Source: Zobellia roscoffensis
Lineage (GTDB): Bacteria > Bacteroidota > Bacteroidia > Flavobacteriales > Flavobacteriaceae
Reading direction: 5' to 3'
Assembly: GCF_015330165.1 (NCBI RefSeq)
Contig: NZ_JADDXT010000002.1
Location: 3,747,646-3,811,645, forward strand
Length of the DNA: 64,000 nucleotides
Shown here: piece by piece, positions 41,448-50,004 of the stretch
How the letters are laid out: each line of letters begins with the position of its first letter
Position numbering within the stretch: the stretch's first letter is position 1
Notes under the pieces: generated by a model
Told to the model about the DNA's origin: nothing
Database searches by the model: none
The model's input: the letters and a program-made list of their open reading frames with translations, nothing else
Made by a program: the position numbers and the translations under genes

Positions 41448-42755
41448 ATGGGTACCTTTAAAATTGAAGGCGGTCACCAACTTTCTGGTGAAATAACGCC
41501 ACAAGGGGCAAAAAATGAAGCCTTACAAATTCTCTGTGCCGTATTACTTACGAATGAAACGGTTACCATAAAAAACATTCCGAACATCGTAGATGTCAAT
41601 AAGCTAATTGCTTTGCTTGAAGATTTGGGTGTAAAAATCCAAAAGAAAGCAAAGGGGTCGTATAGCTTTAAGGCAGATGATATTAATTTAGACTACCTAC
41701 AGTCAGACCAATTTAAAGAAGATGGCCGTGGTCTTAGAGGTTCTATAATGTTAGTAGGTCCACTTTTGGCGCGTTTTGGAAAAGGATATATTCCTAAACC
41801 GGGCGGTGATAAAATAGGACGTAGACGTTTGGACACCCACTTTGAAGGATTTATAAAGTTAGGGGCCAAGTTTAGGTACAACAAAGAAGAATACTTCTAT
41901 GGTGTTGAGGCTAAAAAGCTAAAAGGCACCTATATGTTACTGGATGAAGCTTCTGTAACGGGTACTGCAAATATTCTTATGGCCGCTGTTTTGGCGGAAG
42001 GTAAAACTACGATTTACAATGCGGCTTGTGAGCCTTACTTGCAACAGCTGTGTAAGATGTTAAACCGCATGGGAGCCAAGATTTCAGGTGTAGGCTCCAA
42101 TTTATTGGAAATTGAAGGGGTAGAGTCCTTAGGAGGAACAGAACACTCCATGCTTCCGGATATGATTGAAATAGGCAGTTGGATAGGACTTGCTGCTATG
42201 ACCAAAAGTGAACTTACGATTAAGAATGTAAGTTGGGACGATTTAGGTCAAATACCAACAGTATTTAGAAAGTTGGGAATTACGGTAGAAAGAAAAAACG
42301 ATGATATTTTCATCCCAAAGCATACGAATGGATATGAGATACAGAACTTTATAGATGGTTCTATTCTTACTATTGCAGATGCACCATGGCCAGGTCTTAC
42401 GCCAGATTTGTTAAGTATTATCCTTGTTGTGGCAACACAGGCAAAAGGAGAGGTACTTATTCATCAAAAGATGTTTGAAAGCCGTTTATTCTTTGTAGAT
42501 AAGCTTATAGATATGGGGGCTAAGATTATTCTTTGTGATCCGCACCGTGCTACAGTAATAGGTCATGATTTTAAATCTACGTTAAAAGCAACAACTATGG
42601 TATCTCCGGATATTAGAGCTGGAGTTTCTTTATTAATAGCGGCATTATCTGCAAAAGGTACCTCTACTATTCATAATATAGAACAGATAGACCGTGGGTA
42701 TGAAGATATTGATACCCGTTTACGTGCTATTGGAGCTAAGATTACTAGACTTTAA
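41448..42755 (+). CDS. murA: UDP-N-acetylglucosamine 1-carboxyvinyltransferase, Cys-to-Asp active site
   Basis: A 435-residue MurA, the first committed enzyme of peptidoglycan synthesis (enolpyruvyl transfer to UDP-GlcNAc). The fold and motifs are clear: GAKNEALQILCA with the catalytic Lys, RGSIMLVGPLLARFG, and DIRAGVSLLIAALSA. The active-site loop reads PGGDKIGRRRLDTH, with Asp121 where the E. coli enzyme has Cys115. Asp at this place is known to make MurA insensitive to fosfomycin. Length is normal and there is no sign of damage. Confidence 0.96.
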   Translation: MGTFKIEGGHQLSGEITPQGAKNEALQILCAVLLTNETVTIKNIPNIVDVNKLIALLEDLGVKIQKKAKGSYSFKADDINLDYLQSDQFKEDGRGLRGSIMLVGPLLARFGKGYIPKPGGDKIGRRRLDTHFEGFIKLGAKFRYNKEEYFYGVEAKKLKGTYMLLDEASVTGTANILMAAVLAEGKTTIYNAACEPYLQQLCKMLNRMGAKISGVGSNLLEIEGVESLGGTEHSMLPDMIEIGSWIGLAAMTKSELTIKNVSWDDLGQIPTVFRKLGITVERKNDDIFIPKHTNGYEIQNFIDGSILTIADAPWPGLTPDLLSIILVVATQAKGEVLIHQKMFESRLFFVDKLIDMGAKIILCDPHRATVIGHDFKSTLKATTMVSPDIRAGVSLLIAALSAKGTSTIHNIEQIDRGYEDIDTRLRAIGAKITRL

Positions 42756-42780
42756 TAAATGAACGTTTAGATAGTTTTCA

Positions 42781-43101
42781 ATGTCAAAGAGAGATTTTTC
42801 TAAAATACCGCTTGTAAACAAGCAAGGTGAGAAGGGTAGGTTTGAGATTGATATTGACGGACAAATAGCGTTTATGGAATACATGATTTCTAAACAGAAT
42901 ATTATTTATTTGACCCACACGGAAGTGCCTAGTTGCTTAGGTGGTCAGGGAGTGGGAAGTGCTTTGGTTTCAAAAGTGTTTGAATTTATAGAAGAAAGTG
43001 GAATGAAAATGGCACCTCTTTGTCCATTTGTAGCAGCTTATATAAAACGTCATCCAGAAAAGGGAGAAGCTATACTGGCTCTTGGATATTCAGTTAAATA
43101 A
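42781..43101 (+). CDS. GNAT-like N-acetyltransferase (YjdJ type)
   Basis: A 106-residue single-domain acetyltransferase-like protein of the short YjdJ/Gcn5-related group. It has IAFMEYMISKQNIIYLTHTEVP, GGQGVGSALVSKVFEFI (acetyl-CoA loop) and LCPFVAAYIKRHPE. The substrate is unknown. It is 25 bp after murA and ends at a bidirectional terminator. Confidence 0.88.
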   Translation: MSKRDFSKIPLVNKQGEKGRFEIDIDGQIAFMEYMISKQNIIYLTHTEVPSCLGGQGVGSALVSKVFEFIEESGMKMAPLCPFVAAYIKRHPEKGEAILALGYSVK

Positions 43102-43117
43102 TAAATTAAGTTATAAT

Positions 43118-43145
43118 AAAAAAGAGGCCTAAATGGCCTCTTTTT
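43118..43145. terminator. bidirectional terminator between convergent genes
   Basis: AAAAAAGAGGCC, TAAAT, GGCCTCTTTTT: an A-run, a perfect stem and a T-run, usable by the acetyltransferase gene on + and the VOC gene on -. Confidence 0.88.
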
Positions 43146-43150
43146 ATGTT

Positions 43151-43600
43151 TCAATGTTTTGCAGTATTGATTTCTATCCAGTATTTATCAGGGTCTTGAA
43201 AGTAAATTTGTCGCACACCATCCGTACGTAGCGTAACGGCTCCTTCTTTACCCGGCCAATCCCAATACGGAATGTTGTTTTTTTTAAGATGCGCAATCAT
43301 TCCGTCTAAATCCTGCGTAGAGAGACATAAATGCATGGATTTGTTTTTTTCAAAAGGGGCGAATTCCTTTTCAATAAGATGAATTTGAGAGTTGCCACTT
43401 ACAATGAACCAACGAAAACCTGGTTTCTTATCCGGATGTGGTGTTTCTTCTAGTTTTAGAATGTTGGCATAAAAATCGGCGCTAACATCTGAGTCTTCTA
43501 CGACCAATGCAAAGTGGTCAATTTTAAAATCAAACTGTTGTGCTTGTACATATGAGGTTGAACTGGTAACGAATAGGAAAGCGAGAAATAATTTTTTCAT
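43151..43600 (-). CDS. exported VOC/glyoxalase-superfamily protein
   Basis: A 149-residue VOC-fold protein with a signal peptide (residues 1-20, ending VQAQ). The paired beta-alpha-beta modules are visible: FKIDHFALVVEDSDVSADFYANILKLEE and MHLCLSTQDLDGMIAHLKKNNI, ending with IYFQDPDKYWIEIN. Likely metal ligands are His (DHFAL), Glu/His in the middle, and Glu near the end. Export is unusual for glyoxalase-like proteins, so a periplasmic ligand seems likely. The substrate is unknown. Confidence 0.85.
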   Translation of the reverse strand: MKKLFLAFLFVTSSTSYVQAQQFDFKIDHFALVVEDSDVSADFYANILKLEETPHPDKKPGFRWFIVSGNSQIHLIEKEFAPFEKNKSMHLCLSTQDLDGMIAHLKKNNIPYWDWPGKEGAVTLRTDGVRQIYFQDPDKYWIEINTAKH

Positions 43601-43920
43601 TTGGTCTATACTAATAAAATTAATTTTTTAAATCGATGTTAAATAAACTATAAGTTGATTTTTTGACTGGTAAGATACAAAAGCATTTTAAAGGACTAGT
43701 GTACAATTTGGACTCTTCTATTTTCGCAGTAGTATATAATAACAGGAATGCGGTACAATTAGGTTGTTTTTTATACTATAACTGGAGAAATGAGGTAATT
43801 GGTCGAGTTTATTGACTGTGGCGGGGCAAAACGCAATAATACGTGTCTGTTTTAGTTTATAACGAACCTACTTGACTTTTTGAAAAAAATCAAAAAGTAT
43901 AATGATTTAACTTTTGTCCC
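43601..43920. other. 320-bp divergent intergenic region, nothing clear
   Basis: This lies between the minus-strand VOC gene and the plus-strand lipoprotein gene and must hold both promoters. TAACTTTTG at about 43909, with three rather than two spacer bases, is a weak -7 candidate for the lipoprotein. No gene, repeat or hairpin of note was seen. Confidence 0.5.
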
Positions 43921-44970
43921 ATGAAAAATCTTAACCAATTACTATCTGCGGGTATTGTTTTACTTCTTTTATCCAGTTGTGTTTCCACTAATAAATTAAC
44001 AATGGGTGCGACCGAGCCTGCACGTATTAGTTTGCCATCTAACGCTGTACGCATTGGTTTAATAAACAGAAGTATTCCGTCGGAAGAAAATAAAGTAGTG
44101 GATAAGATTGATAAAATTCTTTCCTTGGAAGGACTCAATCTTGATAGGGAAGGAGCCGAATCTGCTGTAACGGGACTTTTTGATGAACTTACCCGTAACG
44201 AACGTTTTGAAGAGATTGTAATAATAAACGACACCGATATTCAGAGAAAAGGACTTGGTATTTTTCCAGCAGCCTTAAACTGGCAAGCTGTTCAGGAAAT
44301 CTGTGAGGCTAATGGTGTAGATGTACTTTTCTCTTTGGAATATTATGATACGAATACAAAAGTAGATTATGAAGCTACCATGGTAAGTGTGCCAAACGAC
44401 TTTGGAATAAAAGCAAATTTACCCGGACATAAGGTAACGCTTAATACGGCTATTAAAAACGGATGGAGAGTTTATGATCCACAAAGTAAGCTGATTTTAG
44501 ATGAGTACACGAATAATAATTACGTAACGTCTATGGGTTCTGGAATTAATCCTATGAAAGCTGTTGAAGCGGTAATAGGTAGAAAAGAAGCGGTATTGCA
44601 ACGTAGTAGTGATATCGGCAACTCTTATGGTTATGATGTTCGTCCGTTGCGAAAAAGAATTTCTAGGGATTACTTTGTTAAAGGCACGGATAATTTTGTA
44701 ATTGCAAAAAGAAGAGCGCAAACCGGAGACTGGGATGGAGCAGCTGCCTTATGGGAAAAAGAAGTAAATAATCCAGATATGAAAGTTGCGGGTAGAGCAT
44801 GTTATAACATGGCTATTATCAACGAAATAAATGGAGATTTAGCGAAAGCCATGGAATGGGCTTCAAAATCATATACCGATTATAATAATGGCGATGCATT
44901 ACGATATGTAAACATATTAAAGTACCGTATGGCAGAAAAGCGTCAATTAGAGAGACAGCTTTCTCGTTAA
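43921..44970 (+). CDS. DUF6340-family lipoprotein
   Basis: A 349-residue lipoprotein (lipobox LLLSSC) of the DUF6340 type. It opens with a beta/alpha domain (AVRIGLINRSIPSEENKVVDKIDKIL, VDVLFSLEYYDT) and ends in a TPR-like helical part (GDWDGAAALWEKEVNN, GRACYNMAIINEINGDLAKAMEWASKSY). The function is unknown. It converges with the photolyase operon, 16 bp between stops. Confidence 0.85.
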   Translation: MKNLNQLLSAGIVLLLLSSCVSTNKLTMGATEPARISLPSNAVRIGLINRSIPSEENKVVDKIDKILSLEGLNLDREGAESAVTGLFDELTRNERFEEIVIINDTDIQRKGLGIFPAALNWQAVQEICEANGVDVLFSLEYYDTNTKVDYEATMVSVPNDFGIKANLPGHKVTLNTAIKNGWRVYDPQSKLILDEYTNNNYVTSMGSGINPMKAVEAVIGRKEAVLQRSSDIGNSYGYDVRPLRKRISRDYFVKGTDNFVIAKRRAQTGDWDGAAALWEKEVNNPDMKVAGRACYNMAIINEINGDLAKAMEWASKSYTDYNNGDALRYVNILKYRMAEKRQLERQLSR

Positions 44971-44986
44971 TAGAAGTTATCGGTAT

Positions 44987-46297
44987 TTAGTTGAGTGCTT
45001 CCTTGTATGTACTTAAACAACGTTCCCGGGCTTCCTTGTGATTCACCATTTTTTGATCATAGGAATCTGTTTCGTGCTCGGGAACCCATTTAGAAATATA
45101 TTTTCTGTCCTTATCAAATTTATCTACCTGCGTCATTGGGTTAAAAATGCGGAAATACGGAGCTGCATCAACACCACTTCCAGCAGCCCATTGCCAATTA
45201 CCCACATTACTGCTCATTTCATAATCAAGTAGTTTTTCTGCAAAATAGGCTTCGCCCCAGCGCCAATCTATAAGTAAATGTTTGCAAAGAAAGCTTGCGA
45301 CCAGCATACGCACCCGGTTGTGCATATAACCTGTTTCATTCAATTCTCGCATTCCTGCATCTACAAGCTTATAACCGGTTTTACCATTCTTCCATTTTTC
45401 AAATTCATCCTCATTATTCCGCCAGCTTATTCTGTCATATTTTTTCTTGAAAGCTTCACTTACGGTTCTCGGAAAATGCCATAGAATTTGCATAAAAAAC
45501 TCTCGCCAAATAAGCTCGCTCCAGAACACTTCATTTTTTTCGGCAATTGCCTTTTTCATCATTTTGCGAACGGAAACTGTTCCAAATCGCAAATGAGGGC
45601 CCAATCTAGACGTTCCGTTTTCAATGGCAGGGTAATTTCGGGTATCTTCATAATTGTCAATTAAGGATGGAGTTACAATAGGGTCAGGGACTTTTAAAGA
45701 GGAAGCTTTGAAACCTATATCCGCTAATGATAGATTTGGTAATCTGGAATTTTGAATCAGGTTATCCCTGTACTGACTGGTGTAATGAATGGTTAAATGT
45801 TTCTCAGGATTAAAATGTTCTTTCCATTTGTTCTTATAGGGCGTATAAACAATGTATGGATCTCCGTTTCCTTTTAAAATATCGTCTTTTTCAAAAATAA
45901 CTTGGTCTTTAAGCGTCTGAAAGAGAATATCATTTTCTTTTAAAAGGTTATGGATTTCTTCGTCCCGCTGCTTGGCGTATGGCTCATAATCATGATTCGT
46001 ATATACCGCACCAATGTTATATTCGTTTATAAGTGTTTTAAATATTGAAGTTGTATTACCATGATACATACCTATAGAGCTTGAGTTTTCGTCTTGCAAG
46101 GTATTCCTCATCTTTTGCAGTGTTTCAAAAATGAATGTAACCCGGGCATCATCTTTAGGTAAGTTCTCAAGAATCTCGGTATCAAAAATGAAAACGGGCA
46201 TAACAGGATTATCTTCCTTCAGCGCTTCAAGAAACCCCACATTATCATCCAAACGTAAGTCTCTCCTAAACCAAAAAACAGAAATTTTTTCTGACAT
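44987..46297 (-). CDS. phrB: deoxyribodipyrimidine photolyase (class I, cryptochrome family)
   Basis: A 436-residue photolyase. The N-terminal alpha/beta domain (VFWFRRDLRLDDN, MPVFIFD, DYEPYAKQRDEEI) is followed by the FAD domain with TSRLGPHLRFGTVS, FWSELIWREFFMQILWHFP, and the conserved ETGYMHNRVRMLVASFLCKHLLIDWRWGEAYFAEKLLDYE plus NVGNWQWAAGSG. These fit a CPD photolyase that repairs UV dimers with light. It is last of three genes transcribed leftwards with an SDR and an SRPBCC protein. Confidence 0.95.
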   Translation of the reverse strand: MSEKISVFWFRRDLRLDDNVGFLEALKEDNPVMPVFIFDTEILENLPKDDARVTFIFETLQKMRNTLQDENSSSIGMYHGNTTSIFKTLINEYNIGAVYTNHDYEPYAKQRDEEIHNLLKENDILFQTLKDQVIFEKDDILKGNGDPYIVYTPYKNKWKEHFNPEKHLTIHYTSQYRDNLIQNSRLPNLSLADIGFKASSLKVPDPIVTPSLIDNYEDTRNYPAIENGTSRLGPHLRFGTVSVRKMMKKAIAEKNEVFWSELIWREFFMQILWHFPRTVSEAFKKKYDRISWRNNEDEFEKWKNGKTGYKLVDAGMRELNETGYMHNRVRMLVASFLCKHLLIDWRWGEAYFAEKLLDYEMSSNVGNWQWAAGSGVDAAPYFRIFNPMTQVDKFDKDRKYISKWVPEHETDSYDQKMVNHKEARERCLSTYKEALN

Positions 46298-46300
46298 AAA

Positions 46301-46993
46301 CTAACTTAAATTTAAAGTGGACATTCCCCCGTCAACACCTATTATTTGACCTGTAATCCAAGAACTTTTTTCACTGAGTAAAAATACGGCAGTATTGGCA
46401 ATATCTTCAACTTCACCAACACGTTTTAGAGGATGTCTCTGAGACATCATTTCTATTTTTTTGTCATTGCTCAACAACCGTTTGGCTAAAGACGTGTTCA
46501 CTAATGAAGGGGCAATTACATTCACCCGTATGTTTGGCGCGTATTCAGCTGCCAGTGATTTCGCAAAACCTTCAACAGCACCCTTGGCAGCTGCTACACT
46601 TGTATGGAAGGGCATACCGGAACCAACAGCTACCGTGCTAAAAAGTACTACGGCACTTCCTTTGGCCATTATAGGTATAATTTCTTTTACGACCTTTACC
46701 ATACTGAAAAAATTTAACTGCATATCAGATTCAAAAGTGTCTAGAGACATCATTTTAAATGGTTTTAAATTGATAGAACCGGGACAATAGGCAAAACCGT
46801 GAAGCTCATTTGGTAAGTTAGATACGTCAAGTACATCCGTATTTACATCAAACGGAATATGGATAATGTTAGTTCCGTTTAGTTCTTCTGATGTTCTTGA
46901 AGCCGCATAAACAGTATAGTTTTCTGTTAGTAATTTTGCCATTTCAAGCCCTATGCCATAAGACCCGCCAATTAAGAGTATATTTTTCTTCAT
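46301..46993 (-). CDS. short-chain dehydrogenase/reductase
   Basis: A 230-residue SDR with the cofactor loop GGSYGIGLEMAKLL at the N-terminus and a C-terminal GQIIGVDGGMSTL. The catalytic Ser/Tyr/Lys region is altered: it reads VVLFSTVAVGSGMPFHTSVAAAKGAVEGF, where the usual Tyr-x3-Lys appears as His-x6-Lys, so normal dehydrogenase catalysis is doubtful. It lies 3 bp before the photolyase gene and 11 bp after the SRPBCC gene. Confidence 0.85.
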   Translation of the reverse strand: MKKNILLIGGSYGIGLEMAKLLTENYTVYAASRTSEELNGTNIIHIPFDVNTDVLDVSNLPNELHGFAYCPGSINLKPFKMMSLDTFESDMQLNFFSMVKVVKEIIPIMAKGSAVVLFSTVAVGSGMPFHTSVAAAKGAVEGFAKSLAAEYAPNIRVNVIAPSLVNTSLAKRLLSNDKKIEMMSQRHPLKRVGEVEDIANTAVFLLSEKSSWITGQIIGVDGGMSTLNLS

Positions 46994-47004
46994 GTGGAAA
47001 ATTT

Positions 47005-47502
47005 CTAGAATGAATTAAAATAAAGTTCTTTTTTAATGTTTTCCAATACCCCAAAGCGTTCTATCAGCTTTTGTTCCCGAAAGGAGAAAATTTGTTTTAA
47101 CTGCTTTTTCACTAGTAAAGGATGTGCTAGTTGACCTAAAATTCCAAAGGGGATTTTATAGTCGATTATATCTTCCATCTCAGCGCCACCATTTACGGGC
47201 TTTATGAAATGTTTGTGGTGCCAAAGGGCATAGGGGCCAAAGCGTTGCTCGTCCACAAAATATTCACCCTCTTTTACATGGGTTATTTCTGTAACCCATT
47301 TTGTGGTATATCCGGGAAAAGGAGAAACTGTATATTGTATAATCTGACCTGGGAACATGGGGCGGTCATCACCAGAGAGTATTTTAAAACCCATATGTTC
47401 AGGCGTAATAACTTTGAGGTTATTAGGGTCGGATAAAAACGTCCATGCTTCTGAAGTACTTATAGGAAAAGATTGTTTGGAGTGTAGTTGGTATAATTTC
47501 AT
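47005..47502 (-). CDS. SRPBCC-family (cyclase/START-like) protein
   Basis: A 165-residue SRPBCC protein: LHSKQSFPISTSEAWTFLSDPNNLKVITP, QIIQYTVSPFPGYTTKWVTEITHV, and YALWHHKHFIKPVNGGAEMEDIIDYKIPFG. Members of this fold bind lipids or hydrophobic pigments. It is the first gene of the photolyase operon, a combination that suggests a light or carotenoid-related stress response. The promoter region upstream carries operator-like repeats. Confidence 0.85.
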   Translation of the reverse strand: MKLYQLHSKQSFPISTSEAWTFLSDPNNLKVITPEHMGFKILSGDDRPMFPGQIIQYTVSPFPGYTTKWVTEITHVKEGEYFVDEQRFGPYALWHHKHFIKPVNGGAEMEDIIDYKIPFGILGQLAHPLLVKKQLKQIFSFREQKLIERFGVLENIKKELYFNSF

Positions 47503-47505
47503 ATT

Positions 47506-47565
47506 ACAAATGTAAAAACATTTTGTTTAACAAATTAATGTAATTCATAAACAAATTGATGTAAT
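47506..47565 (-). promoter_or_regulatory. repeat-rich control region of the photolyase operon
   Basis: A 16-bp direct repeat AACAAATT(A/G)ATGTAAT occurs at 47529-47544 and 47550-47565, 21 bp apart (15/16 identical). An ACAAATGT/ACATTTTGT pair in opposite sense lies at 47506-47526. On the minus strand the repeats include TTAATTTG, close to the -7 consensus. The layout suits a MerR/CarH-like light-responsive repressor. Confidence 0.45.
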
Positions 47566-47665
47566 AGCGCCTTGCTTTTGATATCAAATACATAATACAA
47601 ACAAACTGAAGGGTATTTAATCGGTCTATGGAGACAATTTTGTACATTTCAAGTTGTATTTAAAT

Positions 47666-48931
47666 ATGAAGAGAGGTGTATTTGTATTAGTATTTCTTTT
47701 TGTGAGCTTTTTTCTTTCATCTCAACATACTGTGGAAGAAATTGGGACATTGCCTATGAAGTTATCTGAAAGTTCTGGGTTACTTTACTTTAATGATAGA
47801 CTAATAACCCATAATGATTCAGGAAATCTGCCTCAGCTCTATGAAATAGATATGGTCTCCCTAGAAATTCAGCGAACCATAACTATAACTAATGCAGAGA
47901 ATAGAGACTGGGAGGATATAGCGCAAGATGAAACTTACATCTATATTGGAGACATTGGAAATAATAATGGTACTCGAAAAGATTTATTGGTCTACCGCAT
48001 TCTAAAATCTGAATATTTAACATCTGATACCTTAGAGGCAGAGAAGATTGAATTTGAGTATGAAAATCAGGATAACTTTGATAACAATGGAAATAGCGAT
48101 TGGGACGCTGAGGCATTGTTTGTTTTACAGGATAAGCTGATAATTTTGACCAAGCAATGGAATAACTACGGAACCGTAGCGTATAGTCTACCAAGGGAGC
48201 CAGGTAGATATATGGCAAAAGAATTGGATGGTTACAAAGTAAATGGACTGGTAACAGGAGCTGATTTTAACCCTATAACTGAGCAATTATATATTGTTGG
48301 GTACACTTCTATTTTAGCTCCTTTTCTATATGTCATAGATGGAGCGACTACAAATGCTATTTTTGGAAGGATAGTTAAAAATCTTAAAATAGATATAGGA
48401 ACTTCACAAGTGGAAAGTATTATTCACGTAAACGCGAATACATACTATCTAACATCGGAACAATTCGAACGTCAAAGTTTTAATCTTTCATTTGAACCAA
48501 AACTTTATAGTCTTTTAGTCACCAATTCTTTTTTAGAGCACGAAGAAGAAGAAGAAGAAGAAGAAGAAGAAGAAGAAGAAACAGGATTGGATGATGAAGG
48601 TGAAACGAAAACTGACGAAAACCAAGAGGAAAGTGAAGAGGCAGTCGATATTTCTGAGGGTATTGATTCAATAGATGATAAGGCAGACAATAATTCAGGA
48701 TTAATCGTAGTAAAAAGTGCAACTGAAACTAATTTGATCTATCTAGTTCCTGAGGATAATTTGATTTTAAGCAGAGCAGTTTATGATGCATCCGGTAGGA
48801 GATTGTTACTTCATCATAGAAACGAAATAGAGAACTCATCAATAAATATTTCGAGTTTAAAATCGGGAATTTATTACCTCACGCTTTCATTGGGCGGTAC
48901 GATAGTTACCAAACCATTTGTAGTTCAATAA
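47666..48931 (+). CDS. secreted protein with T9SS type A sorting domain
   Basis: About 421 residues from the ATG at 47666; an in-frame TTG at 47654 would add four residues before the signal peptide and is less likely. A signal peptide (RGVFVLVFLFVSFFLSSQ) is followed by a beta-propeller-like domain (SSGLLYFNDRLITHNDSGN, RDWEDIAQDETYIYIGDIGNN). A run of 13 Glu and an acidic linker come next, and the C-terminal T9SS type A sorting domain (VYDASGRRLLLHH, SLKSGIYYLTLSLGG) closes it. The protein should be exported by the type IX system and attached at or released from the surface. Confidence 0.85.
   Translation: MKRGVFVLVFLFVSFFLSSQHTVEEIGTLPMKLSESSGLLYFNDRLITHNDSGNLPQLYEIDMVSLEIQRTITITNAENRDWEDIAQDETYIYIGDIGNNNGTRKDLLVYRILKSEYLTSDTLEAEKIEFEYENQDNFDNNGNSDWDAEALFVLQDKLIILTKQWNNYGTVAYSLPREPGRYMAKELDGYKVNGLVTGADFNPITEQLYIVGYTSILAPFLYVIDGATTNAIFGRIVKNLKIDIGTSQVESIIHVNANTYYLTSEQFERQSFNLSFEPKLYSLLVTNSFLEHEEEEEEEEEEEEETGLDDEGETKTDENQEESEEAVDISEGIDSIDDKADNNSGLIVVKSATETNLIYLVPEDNLILSRAVYDASGRRLLLHHRNEIENSSINISSLKSGIYYLTLSLGGTIVTKPFVVQ
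48542..48580 (+). repeat. 13 perfect GAA repeats coding poly-Glu
   Basis: A trinucleotide microsatellite (GAA)13 inside the T9SS cargo gene. Slippage would change the length of the Glu linker without breaking the frame. Confidence 0.95.
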
Positions 48932-48977
48932 TTCAGATATTTAAGATTTCATTAACACATGTAGAAAGGTTTATATT

Positions 48978-48985
48978 TAGTTTTG
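48978..48985 (+). promoter_or_regulatory. -7 element for the DUF2911 gene
   Basis: TAGTTTTG matches TAnnTTTG and lies 24 bp before the ATG at 49010. It overlaps the TTG that would otherwise be the start of a longer frame. No -33 TTG is clear. Confidence 0.4.
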
Positions 48986-49009
48986 TTAGAAACATATAAA
49001 CCAATTAAA

Positions 49010-49858
49010 ATGAGAAAAATCTTTCTTTTAGCTAGCATAGTATTTGCCACAGCTACAATGCAGGCTCAAATTCAAACACCAGCGCCCAGCCCGGCTTCAA
49101 AGCTGCAGCAGACAGTAGGTTTAACTGAGGTTACCGTGGATTATTCAAGACCTTCTATGCGAGGCAGAACTATTTTTGGAGATCTAGTTCCTTACGGTAA
49201 ATTGTGGAGAACAGGAGCTAATGCTTATACGAAAGTTACTTTTAGTGATGATGTTAAGATTGCAGGTCAAGATGTAAAGGCTGGTACGTATTCTGTTTTT
49301 ACTAAGCCAGGAGCTACTTCTTGGGAAGTTTTCTTTTATACCGATGTTGATGGTGGTGGGACTCCTAAAGAATGGGATGATAGCAAAGTTATAGCGAAAG
49401 CAACTTCTGAGGTTTATACTTTACCTGTTGATATTGAAGCTTTCACTATTACAATAGATGATATGACAAGTGGATCGGCTCACTTGGGTATGATGTGGGA
49501 AAAGAGTTATGTAGCTGTACCTTTTGAAGTGCCTACAGATGCAAAAGTTATGGCCAATATTGAAAAAACAATGGCTGGTTCTCCAAAAGCAGATGATTAC
49601 TATGCAGCCGCTGTATATTTTTCTAGTGAAGATAAGGACATTAAAAAAGCATCTGAATGGATGGACAAAGCTATGTCTGAGACTGAAGAGCCTGCTTTTT
49701 GGCAGTTGCGTCAACAATCACTTATCCAGGCAAAAGCAGGAGACAAAAAAGCGGCTATTAAAACGGCTAAAAAGTCTTTAGAAAAAGCTAAGGAAGCTGG
49801 TAATGATGATTACATTAAAATGAATACTGAGTCTATAAGCGAGTGGGGAGCTAAGTAA
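49010..49858 (+). CDS. DUF2911 exported protein
   Basis: A 282-residue protein from the ATG at 49010 (the upstream in-frame TTG at 48983 overlaps the promoter-like element). The signal peptide RKIFLLASIVFATATMQAQ is followed by the DUF2911 domain: SPASKLQQTVGLTEVTVDYSRPSMRGR, YGKLWRTGANAYTKVTFSDDV and AGTYSVFTKPG. A TPR-like C-terminal part comes last. The function is unknown; the family is found in many Bacteroidota. It ends at a strong terminator. Confidence 0.9.
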   Translation: MRKIFLLASIVFATATMQAQIQTPAPSPASKLQQTVGLTEVTVDYSRPSMRGRTIFGDLVPYGKLWRTGANAYTKVTFSDDVKIAGQDVKAGTYSVFTKPGATSWEVFFYTDVDGGGTPKEWDDSKVIAKATSEVYTLPVDIEAFTITIDDMTSGSAHLGMMWEKSYVAVPFEVPTDAKVMANIEKTMAGSPKADDYYAAAVYFSSEDKDIKKASEWMDKAMSETEEPAFWQLRQQSLIQAKAGDKKAAIKTAKKSLEKAKEAGNDDYIKMNTESISEWGAK

Positions 49859-49884
49859 TTAGCATCATTCTTTTATAAATTAAA

Positions 49885-49915
49885 AAACCCGGTTCTCTAA
49901 TAGAGAGCCGGGTTT
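49885..49915 (+). terminator. hairpin terminator after the DUF2911 gene
   Basis: AAACCCGGTTCTC and GAGAGCCGGGTTT form a 13-bp stem (one G-U pair) 26 bp after the stop codon. A T-run (TTTTTT) begins 6 bp later, so it is a good but not textbook terminator. Confidence 0.75.
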
Positions 49916-50004
49916 GTAATTTTTTAACTGAAAAAGTATTTAATTGTATTGACTAGAAATATAATGATGGACTTTAATAATTGATTTAGTATTGAAATAG
50001 CAAT

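Noticed and set aside
47654..47665. TTG start of the T9SS cargo gene
   Set aside because: It puts residues before a normal signal peptide; the ATG at 47666 is better.
48505..48722. Minus-strand frames coding poly-Ser and poly-Leu
   Set aside because: They are only the reverse reading of the GAA repeat inside a well-supported gene.
48983..49009. TTG start of the DUF2911 gene
   Set aside because: It overlaps a TAGTTTTG promoter-like element and the ATG at 49010 begins a normal signal peptide.
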